Shown here piece by piece: positions 49,404-55,579 of a stretch of 55,579 bases of DNA. Made by a program: the position numbers and the translations under genes. The stretch is from an uncultured Oscillibacter sp. (lineage in GTDB: Bacteria; Bacillota; Clostridia; Oscillospirales; Oscillospiraceae): the NCBI GenBank assembly GCA_910578935.1, contig CAJTSM010000019.1, positions 1-55,579 on the forward strand, read 5' to 3'. The notes below the pieces were generated by a model, which worked only from the letters and a program-made list of their open reading frames with translations, made no database searches and was not told the origin of the DNA. The first letter of the stretch is position 1. Each line of letters opens with the position of its first letter.

Positions 49404-50860
49404 GCCCGTCTCCTCTTCAGGAATACCGCCGCTCCGGAAGCCAGCAGCGCCAAGGGGATTGCCGCTACAAACACCAGCGCGAACAATACTACGGCTCCCC
49501 GGGAAATGACAATGTCATTGGCGGCCAAGCGCTTCACCGGAATATGAAGAGCGGCTTCCGTGTCGTTAAACAGGGCCAGGACCTGCAAAATTAGGTCCGC
49601 GTTGCCCAGGCTTTCCGTTTGAAGATAGGACTCCTGGTAAAGCCCCGTGCAGGCGGCGGCAAACAGGTATTGGGTTCCCTCACCGCCGTTTTCATCCGTA
49701 TAGTTCCTCTCGCTGGTGGCCGCTACGGTAAAGGGGCCGGAGAGGTCCGCCTCGCCTCGGGTCAGGGTGGACATAGCGCTGTAGCTTTTGCCGTAGGCGG
49801 CGGAGGTGGAGCGCAGCACTGCGTTGGTAATGCAGCCATTGGGGCTGTCCAGGCTCAGCGCCCGGCATTCCGGCAGAACAAGATAGGAAGAATGCTCGGA
49901 AAAGTATACGCTGATCATGCTGAGTCCAAAAACCGGAATGATATTCAACGGTCCGTCCATTTGCTGAGAGGGTTCCAGGACGATCTGATCTTCCACAGTA
50001 ATGCCCCAGGAGCGGAGATAACCGTCCAAGTTGGGGAGAACGCCTACCTCCGGGTCCCGGAAGACCATCAGGTTTCCGCCCCGGTTCATGAAGCTGTCCA
50101 AAATATCCAATTCTCTTTCCGAAAAGTCCCGCTTTGCCCCGGCGATGACCAGCGTGGATACGGCCTCGCCCAGGGACTGCACGCCCAGGACCACCTGCTC
50201 CACCCGGTATCCGCCGCCCTCCATCAGGTCCAGCAGAGCCTGGGGAGTGTCCTCGCTGTGACCGGCGGTGAAAGCGACGGCAGTCTCTTTCCGGCTGGTG
50301 ACGGCGGCAATAGCCGACGTCAGTTTCGTCTCCGCCTGAAGGCCCGTCAGCGTGTAACGCTGGACGCCTCCCTCGCCGGTGTAGGTGTTCAAAGCGTAGA
50401 GACTGCTCCATGGAAGAAAGCGGGCGTTTTGCCCGCAGAGGACCAGGACGCCGTCGCTGCTGAGGTCAATGTGCCGTCCGGCCCACTCCTCCGCGGCGGC
50501 GGGGTTTGCCTCCAGATCCAGATAGGTGACGCTGATTCTCCGGCTGGCCGCCTGATAGCGGGCCAGGACTTCCTTGATGTTGCTGTCGGCGCCGGTTTCG
50601 GCATTGCAGTAAATAAGTTCCACCGGCTGATTCAAGTCCGCCAGAAAGTCTTTGGTCGTGTCCGTCAGACGGAAGATCTGATCCTGGGTCAAATCCAATT
50701 TCCAGCTGAAACGGTCCACCGCCGCGCAGGCCACGGCAAATACCGCCAGAGCCACCGCCGACAGCAGCAACGCATAAGCGCCCAGCATCAGCCGGGAACG
50801 GCGGCTATTTCGAAGAGCTTCTTTAGGAATCTGTTTTTCTGTTTGCTTCTCCCGCTCCAC
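49400..50860 (-). CDS. GldG-like ABC-associated auxiliary protein
   Basis: 486 residues: a cytoplasmic Lys/Glu-rich N-terminus, a transmembrane helix (about 27-48), the LDLTQDQIFRLTDTTKDFLADL segment near 55-76, a large outer domain with ALVIAGAKRDFSERELDILD-type sequence, and a C-terminal membrane helix. This is the GldG/ABC-type uncharacterised transport family. It overlaps DUF4340 by 4 bp and follows the permease by 6 bp. Confidence 0.87.
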   Translation of the reverse strand: MEREKQTEKQIPKEALRNSRRSRLMLGAYALLLSAVALAVFAVACAAVDRFSWKLDLTQDQIFRLTDTTKDFLADLNQPVELIYCNAETGADSNIKEVLARYQAASRRISVTYLDLEANPAAAEEWAGRHIDLSSDGVLVLCGQNARFLPWSSLYALNTYTGEGGVQRYTLTGLQAETKLTSAIAAVTSRKETAVAFTAGHSEDTPQALLDLMEGGGYRVEQVVLGVQSLGEAVSTLVIAGAKRDFSERELDILDSFMNRGGNLMVFRDPEVGVLPNLDGYLRSWGITVEDQIVLEPSQQMDGPLNIIPVFGLSMISVYFSEHSSYLVLPECRALSLDSPNGCITNAVLRSTSAAYGKSYSAMSTLTRGEADLSGPFTVAATSERNYTDENGGEGTQYLFAAACTGLYQESYLQTESLGNADLILQVLALFNDTEAALHIPVKRLAANDIVISRGAVVLFALVFVAAIPLALLASGAAVFLKRRRA

Positions 50861-50866
50861 CGGGCC

Positions 50867-51568
50867 TCACCCCCCTTTTCTCTGTACGGCCCAGGTGGTA
50901 AGGACCAGAAAAATGAAAGCGGTCACCGCATATAGGAGAATTCCCGCAGGGTCCAGAATGCCCATGACCAGCCCGTGGTAAGCCTGCATCAAAGACACCC
51001 GGTTGAGAAGAGCCAGCAAGGCCTCATTTTGAACGGCGGCGCCCAATCCATAGGAATACCACAGGAGGAAGATGATGACATAAGAGAGAATAGCCGCCAC
51101 AATCTGATTTTCAGACAGGGCTGAAGCGAAAATTCCCGCCGCAATAAAAGCGCTCATCAGCAGGGCGGCGCCCAGATAATTTCCCAGCGCAATCAGAGGC
51201 TGAGCACTGCCGCAGAAGGCCAAAATCATCGGAAAAACCAACGTGGCCCCCAGACCGGCCAAAAACACGCTCTCCGCCGCTAAAAACTTTCCCAATACCA
51301 CCGACCGGCAGTCTATAGGCATGGTCAGCAGAAAGATATCCGTCCGCTGTTTTCGCTCTTCGGCGAAACTGCGCATAGTCAGCATGGGGATGAGGAACAT
51401 CTCCAAGGTCACCACGGCTTCAAAATAATCGGTGATATCCCCGCTTCGGACCAGCAGGTTTTGCAGCAAAAAGTAGAAGGCGTTGACAAACAGGAAAATG
51501 GCCAGAAACACGTAACCCGCCGGGGAGCGGAAATATTGACGCATCTCCTTGCGGTAAACAGCTCTCAT
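50867..51568 (-). CDS. GldF-like ABC-2 permease
   Basis: 233 residues with about six hydrophobic helices and the typical start RAVYRKEMRQYFRSPAGYVF plus LEMFLIPMLTMRSFAEERKQ near 50-69 and TDIFLLTMPI. It overlaps the ATPase stop by 4 bp. Together with the ATPase and GldG-like protein it forms an ABC-2-type complex. Confidence 0.9.
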   Translation of the reverse strand: MRAVYRKEMRQYFRSPAGYVFLAIFLFVNAFYFLLQNLLVRSGDITDYFEAVVTLEMFLIPMLTMRSFAEERKQRTDIFLLTMPIDCRSVVLGKFLAAESVFLAGLGATLVFPMILAFCGSAQPLIALGNYLGAALLMSAFIAAGIFASALSENQIVAAILSYVIIFLLWYSYGLGAAVQNEALLALLNRVSLMQAYHGLVMGILDPAGILLYAVTAFIFLVLTTWAVQRKGG

Positions 51569-52509
51569 GGTTCCTCTTTCCTCCGGGTAATCTCCAGGTA
51601 AAGGCTCTCCAGGGACACTTCCTGGGGCCGCAGCGTCAGCAGTGTGCAGGGCAGGGGCTTCAGCGCTTCGTAAACCGCGCCCCGGATGTCGGCGCCGGGC
51701 CGGTGGGCGATTTGGAAGCGCCGTTCCCCGCCTTCGCCTTCCGCCGTTATGGAGAGCACGCCGGGGATGGCCGCCAGGGCCTGGGCGGCGGCTTCCACAC
51801 CGCCTTGAACCTCCGCCAGGAGAATCCGCCGGCCGCTGAGTTCCTCCTGAAGGCGTTCCGGCTCTCCGTCGGCTATAAGCTCGCCTTCCCGAAAGACCAG
51901 GATCCGGCTGCAGCTGGAACGAATCTCCGAGAGAATATGGGAGGAGAGAATGATGGTGTGCTCTTGGGCGAGCTGAGCCAGAAGGTCCCGGAACTCCCGA
52001 ATTTGCCTGGGGTCCAGGCCTACGGTGGGCTCGTCCAGAATCAAAATTTCCGGGCTGCCCACCAACAGTTGCGTTACCGCCACCCGCTGGCGGTAACCTT
52101 TGGACAGATTCCGGATCAGCCGGTCCCGCACATCCAAAAGCTCTGTCCGGCGGCAGAGAGAGTCAATATAGTCCCGCCGCGCCCCGCCCCGCTGGGGCAG
52201 GTTTCGCAGGTCACAAGCAAACAGCAGCTGTTCCGCGACGGTCATGTCCATGTACAGCGGCGGGATTTCCGGCAGATAGCCGATATGCCGCCGGGCCTCC
52301 AGAGGGTGGAGGGCCATATCAATCCCCGCGATTTCCACGGTCCCCCAAGTGGGTTCCAAATAGCCGCAGAGCAGATTCATAGTGGTGGATTTCCCGGCCC
52401 CATTGGGGCCGAGAAATCCCGCCACTTCGCCTCTCCCGATGGAAAAATTGACGTCGTACAGCGCCATTTTCGGGCCGTAGCGTTTGCTGAGGTGGGTTGC
52501 TTTGATCAT
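51565..52509 (-). CDS. GldA-like ABC transporter ATPase
   Basis: 314 residues. Walker A is GPNGAGKST at 34-42, the signature LSKGYRQRV near 138-146, and Walker B LILDEPTVGLDP near 158-169; a C-terminal domain follows. The start, 15 bp past the dgoD stop, has no obvious Shine-Dalgarno sequence, suggesting translational coupling or a weak start. In flavobacteria Gld proteins drive gliding; in Firmicutes the substrate is unknown. Confidence 0.92.
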   Translation of the reverse strand: MIKATHLSKRYGPKMALYDVNFSIGRGEVAGFLGPNGAGKSTTMNLLCGYLEPTWGTVEIAGIDMALHPLEARRHIGYLPEIPPLYMDMTVAEQLLFACDLRNLPQRGGARRDYIDSLCRRTELLDVRDRLIRNLSKGYRQRVAVTQLLVGSPEILILDEPTVGLDPRQIREFRDLLAQLAQEHTIILSSHILSEIRSSCSRILVFREGELIADGEPERLQEELSGRRILLAEVQGGVEAAAQALAAIPGVLSITAEGEGGERRFQIAHRPGADIRGAVYEALKPLPCTLLTLRPQEVSLESLYLEITRRKEEP

Positions 52510-52524
52510 TGCTTTGTATGCGGA

Positions 52525-53673
52525 TTACCACTCGGCGACAGAGCCGTCCTTATGGCGCCAGACAGGATTCTTCCACTGATGGGGGTTCCGGTTTTCCTCC
52601 AGCACCAGCTCTTTGTTGACTTCCACGCCGATTCCGGGACGGGTAGGCAGTTTCACATAGCCGTCCTCGAACCGGAAGTCCTCTTTGTTCAGCGCGTAGT
52701 CCAGCACTTCCTTGCCCACATTGTAATGGATTCCCATGGACTGCTCCTGAATGACGGCATTGTAGGACGTGGCGTCTACCTGGAGGCAGGCGCTCAGGGC
52801 AATGGGGCCCAGAGGGCAGTGGGGAGCCAGGGCCACGTCATAGGCCTCGGCCATGGCGGCGATTTTCTTTACCTCGGTGATGCCGCCGGCGTGACTCAGG
52901 TCAGGCTGGATAATGTCCACACCGCCGGCCTGAAGGAGGCGCTTGAAGTCATAGCGGCTGAAGAGACGCTCACCGGTGGCAATGGGAATGTTGCAGCAAG
53001 CGGCAATCTCCTTGAAGCACTCCATGTTTTCGCAAAGGACGGGCTCCTCAATAAACATGGGGTCAAACTCTTCCAGCTTTTTGGCCAGAATCTTAGCCAT
53101 GGGTTTGTGAACCCGGCCATGGAAGTCAATAGCGATACCGAAATATTTACCGCAGGTTTCCCGGATGGCGGCCACCCGCTCCAGCACGGCATCAACCTTG
53201 TCATAGCTGTCCACCATTTGAAGCTCTTCGGTGGCGTTCATCTTAATGGCGGTGAAACCGGCGTCTTTGCGCTCCTTGGCGGCGGCTCCAGTGTCGTCGG
53301 GGCGGTCCCCGCCAATCCAGGAGTAGACCCGCATGGAATCCCGGCACGCGCCGCCCATCAGCTGGTAGACTGGAGCGCCGAAGACTTTGCCCTTGATATC
53401 CCAAAGAGCCTGGTCAATGCCGGAGAGGGCGCTCATCAGCACGCCGCCGCCCCGGTAAAAGCCGGCGCGGTAAATCGTGCTCCACAGATCCTCGATCCGA
53501 GAGGGATCATGGCCGATGAGATAGCTGGAGTACTCCTTGACACAAGCTAGAACGGCGTCACAGTGGCCCTCCAGCACGGCTTCGCCCCATCCGGTGAACC
53601 CCTCGTCGGTTTCGATTTCTACGAAACCCCACCTGGGCCGGACGTAGTAGGTGTTGACAGCAGTAATTTTCAT
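52525..53673 (-). CDS. dgoD: D-galactonate dehydratase
   Basis: Enolase-superfamily enzyme converting D-galactonate to 2-keto-3-deoxygalactonate. ATG at 53673 behind AAGGAGG gives 382 residues, the same length as the Escherichia enzyme. Metal ligands are in IDFHGRVHKPMAK (Asp), FIEEPV (Glu) and TGERLFSRYDFKR (Glu); catalytic His residues are in DFHGR and APHCPLGP. The ending NPVWRHKDGSVAEW is nearly the DgoD consensus. Preceded by a promoter with two inverted repeats, and followed by the Gld-like genes on the same strand. Confidence 0.95.
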   Translation of the reverse strand: MKITAVNTYYVRPRWGFVEIETDEGFTGWGEAVLEGHCDAVLACVKEYSSYLIGHDPSRIEDLWSTIYRAGFYRGGGVLMSALSGIDQALWDIKGKVFGAPVYQLMGGACRDSMRVYSWIGGDRPDDTGAAAKERKDAGFTAIKMNATEELQMVDSYDKVDAVLERVAAIRETCGKYFGIAIDFHGRVHKPMAKILAKKLEEFDPMFIEEPVLCENMECFKEIAACCNIPIATGERLFSRYDFKRLLQAGGVDIIQPDLSHAGGITEVKKIAAMAEAYDVALAPHCPLGPIALSACLQVDATSYNAVIQEQSMGIHYNVGKEVLDYALNKEDFRFEDGYVKLPTRPGIGVEVNKELVLEENRNPHQWKNPVWRHKDGSVAEW

Positions 53674-53687
53674 AGATTCGCTCCTCC

Positions 53688-53786
53688 TTTTCATATTGTG
53701 AAAATCATTTTCAGAATTAACTCGACAAAATTTTCATATTACGAAAACCGTTTTCAATTTTACCATAAAAAGCATTTTTTCTGTAA
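53688..53786 (-). promoter_or_regulatory. dgoD promoter and two operator-like repeats
   Basis: Minus-strand TTACAG (53781-53786), 18-bp spacer and TAAAAT (53757-53762). Two related 31-bp direct repeats begin at 53688 and 53731, both with TTTTCATATT. Inside them lie TGAAAA-TCA-TTTTCA (53699-53713) and GAAAA-CCG-TTTTC (53743-53755). The second site overlaps the predicted transcription start. The remaining sequence to 54029 is AT-rich and holds no gene that I can support. Confidence 0.65.
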
Positions 53787-54029
53787 GCACATATGTAAAA
53801 TAAAACAAACGTGGATTCTCTTGAAAATATACCGGCCAATAGTCAACGGTTGCTTCGTCATATTTTAAACATAGTCTATGCAACTATATGGATTCTGTCA
53901 AGACTGAATCCGGTGTATTTAATAAATTTGGCTGATTTCACAGTTTCAAACCGGTTTTTTGTTGAGATTCACCCCTTGCATTTTGAACCCCTGCGCTCTG
54001 CAAACCCATCTGCGGCGGAATGCGGTCGA

Positions 54030-54872
54030 TCAATCTACTTCCCCGCTTTTTTTGCGGTGAAGTCGGCGGTATTCCATAGGGCTGACGCCCTCGACCCGCC
54101 GAAAGCACTGGGAAAAGTAGCTCAAGGAGGAGAACCCTAAAATCTGGGCGATCAGGGACAGCGTATGGTCCGTTTCCCGAAGGAGAAAACGGCTTTCTTC
54201 AATACGGCGGGAAATCAGGTAGTTAATAGGGGAGACGCCAAATTGCCGCCGAAAGGCATGAGCCAGGTAGTATTTATTCAGGTGAGCCAGCTGAGCCAAT
54301 TGGTCCAAACTCAGATTTTCCTTGAAGTGGTTGTCGATGTACCGCCGGACCAGGCCGCACTCCCGGCTGGACCGGGCGTCGGAGGACTCGCCGGAGAGAG
54401 CGGCGTCCCGCTGGCGGTTCAGCCGGACCAGCACCACCTCCAAAAGATCCTGGCAGACGCGCTCATAACCGGGCAGGGCTTCCTCTGCCTCCTGTAGCAT
54501 TAGCCTTAAGCAGCCCATCAGCTCCTCCCATCCGGTGTGGAGGTGGAGGAGAGCATAACCCTCCGCCCCAGCCATGGTTTCCAGGCGTTCCACACCCAGA
54601 ACGGTGTATTCCAAAGGGCTGTCCAGTTGGCTGACCTCCGTGTGGGGTACGTTGGCGTTGACGATGACGGCGTCATGAATGGCCACAGGAAACTCTTCCT
54701 GCCGGGTGCGGAAGCGGCCGTGGCCCCCGGTGATAAAAAACAGCTCGGCGCAGCCGTGGGTGTGGAGGCTGGAATTCCACTCGCTGCTGTACTGAGCCCG
54801 GGAGACATAGGCCAGCCTAGGCGGCCCGCCAGGGGCGGCTTCCCGGTGAAAGGCATACTGACGCTGACTCAT
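54030..54872 (-). CDS. AraC family transcriptional regulator
   Basis: ATG at 54872 behind GGAGGG gives 280 residues. An N-terminal cupin-like sensor (about 25-140; HTHGCAELFFITGGHGRF, VIVNANVPHTEV) precedes two C-terminal helix-turn-helix motifs (LSLDQLAQLAHLNKYYLAHA and LIAQILGFSSLSYFSQCFRR). It is divergent from the substrate-binding lipoprotein gene, so it probably controls that ABC transporter in response to a sugar. Confidence 0.92.
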   Translation of the reverse strand: MSQRQYAFHREAAPGGPPRLAYVSRAQYSSEWNSSLHTHGCAELFFITGGHGRFRTRQEEFPVAIHDAVIVNANVPHTEVSQLDSPLEYTVLGVERLETMAGAEGYALLHLHTGWEELMGCLRLMLQEAEEALPGYERVCQDLLEVVLVRLNRQRDAALSGESSDARSSRECGLVRRYIDNHFKENLSLDQLAQLAHLNKYYLAHAFRRQFGVSPINYLISRRIEESRFLLRETDHTLSLIAQILGFSSLSYFSQCFRRVEGVSPMEYRRLHRKKSGEVD

Positions 54873-54932
54873 GGACGTTCTTCCCTCCAGGGCGCAATTT
54901 TTTGAAAATTGGCAGGGCCTAAGTTTACCTTT

Positions 54933-54961
54933 ATTATAACGCCTTTGCGTCGGCGGCGCAA
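54933..54961 (-). promoter_or_regulatory. AraC gene promoter
   Basis: Minus-strand TTGCGC (54956-54961), 17-bp spacer, TATAAT (54933-54938). Confidence 0.6.
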
Positions 54962-55033
54962 CTTTCCATAAAAATTTTTTTCTGCTCCGGCGGGATTTTG
55001 TCGAAGAGGCGAGAGACAGGAGGGGGGAAGAAT

Positions 55034-55085
55034 CAAAATTATAAATTTTGCCCAAAACCTGAAAGGGTATCCCTTAAAAATTGGG
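55034..55085. promoter_or_regulatory. Palindromes between the AraC and lipoprotein genes
   Basis: CAAAATT-ATA-AATTTTG (55034-55050) is a perfect inverted repeat. Next to it AAGGG-TAT-CCCTT (55063-55075) is nested within CCCAA (55051-55055) and TTGGG (55081-55085). They lie about 50-100 bp upstream of the lipoprotein -35 element, a likely place for the AraC regulator or a catabolite regulator. Confidence 0.5.
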
Positions 55086-55134
55086 ATAAAATGCAAATGA
55101 AGCAAGATATCTAAAAAGTTGCGCAAGAAAGAGA

Positions 55135-55164
55135 TTGCTTTGCCAGCGGGAGAACCGCTATACT
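55135..55164 (+). promoter_or_regulatory. Promoter of the substrate-binding lipoprotein gene
   Basis: TTGCTT (55135-55140), 18-bp spacer, TATACT (55159-55164). Confidence 0.6.
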
Positions 55165-55224
55165 GTTTTCCATAAGGCCGGAAACCGGCCTGTGGAAGCC
55201 CCTACATTATAAGGAGGTACAACC

Positions 55225-55579
55225 ATGAAGAAGTTTTTCAGTCTCTTGCTGGCACTGGCTCTGGTGCTGTCCCTGGCCGCCTGCGGCGGAAGCGGCGGCT
55301 CTGACGCCGGCGCCACTCCGCCCCCCGCCGAATCCAGTGGCAATTCCGGCGAAACCGAAACCCCGCCGGCCGCCGGGGATGTGACGATCACCGTGGCCGC
55401 CCTGGCCTCCGGCTATGAGGAAGCCTATCCCGGCATGTGGCAGGAGGTTTGCGACGCCTTCACCGAAGCCACCGGTGTGAAGGTGAACCTGATCTGCGAC
55501 AAGAACTTGGAGGATGTTATCGGACCCTCTATGCAGGGCGGCGACTTCCCCGACGTAATCCATCTGGCCACCGGCCGTG
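55225..55579 (+). CDS. Carbohydrate ABC transporter substrate-binding lipoprotein (3' end outside window)
   Basis: ATG at 55225 with AAGGAGG upstream; 118 residues are visible before the window ends. A signal peptide with lipobox LAAC (Cys20) is followed by a Gly/Ser/Pro-rich linker, and from about residue 51 the typical start of an extracellular solute-binding protein family 1 domain (VTITVAALASGYEE, FTEATGVKVNLICD, GGDFPDVIHLATG). Sugar specificity is unknown. Divergent from the AraC regulator gene. Confidence 0.85.
   Translation, partial: MKKFFSLLLALALVLSLAACGGSGGSDAGATPPPAESSGNSGETETPPAAGDVTITVAALASGYEEAYPGMWQEVCDAFTEATGVKVNLICDKNLEDVIGPSMQGGDFPDVIHLATGR

Overview
The window looks like a GC-rich, spore-forming gut Clostridia chromosome of the Oscillospiraceae (Flavonifractor/Oscillibacter-like) type. 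This is inferred from Firmicutes-type sigma-A promoters, strong AGGAGG ribosome binding sites, a T-box leader, the sporulation genes yabP/yabQ next to a SpoVB-like flippase, a one-chain pyruvate:ferredoxin oxidoreductase, and conjugative-element genes typical of gut Firmicutes. No rRNA, tRNA or CRISPR array was seen.

Layout. 1-1930 is the scrambled end of a conjugative or mobilizable element: relaxase tail, cysteine-rich VLP protein, TnpW, and a coupling-protein core fragment. It breaks a GNAT acetyltransferase gene that overlaps thrC. 2.2-9.6 kb holds threonine synthase, a DUF3795 protein and a T-box-controlled leucine operon (leuA-leuC-leuD-leuB) with a truncated methyltransferase reading frame between leuC and leuD. 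9.6-15.5 kb is housekeeping (rpsU, murI, argS, azlCD). 15.6-19.8 kb is an envelope/stress module: XpaC, two small membrane proteins, TelA, an XRE regulator with paired operators, and a TPM-domain membrane protein with a glycine-rich tail. 20-30.5 kb carries degV, recJ, relA, dtd, an MBL hydrolase, hemZ, a nucleoside kinase and a purine nucleoside phosphorylase. 30.6-36.2 kb is the conserved spoVB-like/mazG/hup/rqcP/yabP/yabQ/divIC/S1 cluster followed by hpf.

36.3-55.6 kb is a sugar-acid catabolism region. It has pyruvate:ferredoxin oxidoreductase, KDG kinase, KDPG-type aldolase, a divergent IclR regulator, an IlvD/Edd-family dehydratase, a PH-like protein, a DctPQM TRAP transporter, a four-gene Gld-like ABC system, D-galactonate dehydratase, an AraC regulator and the start of a sugar-binding lipoprotein. 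The pathway would run from TRAP uptake of an aldonate, through dehydration by DgoD (and perhaps the IlvD/Edd protein), phosphorylation by KdgK and cleavage by the aldolase to pyruvate, to oxidation by the oxidoreductase. Inverted repeats of the TGAAA-N5/6-TTTCA type lie both in front of dgoD and between the kinase/aldolase genes and iclR, suggesting a local IclR/KdgR-type regulon.

The most notable points are the Gld-like ABC genes and PH-like gene embedded in the galactonate/TRAP gene train, the non-canonical IlvD/Edd enzyme, the XpaC/TelA module with unknown membrane partners, and several gene-decay scars (GNAT, coupling protein, methyltransferase, a frameshifted small membrane protein).
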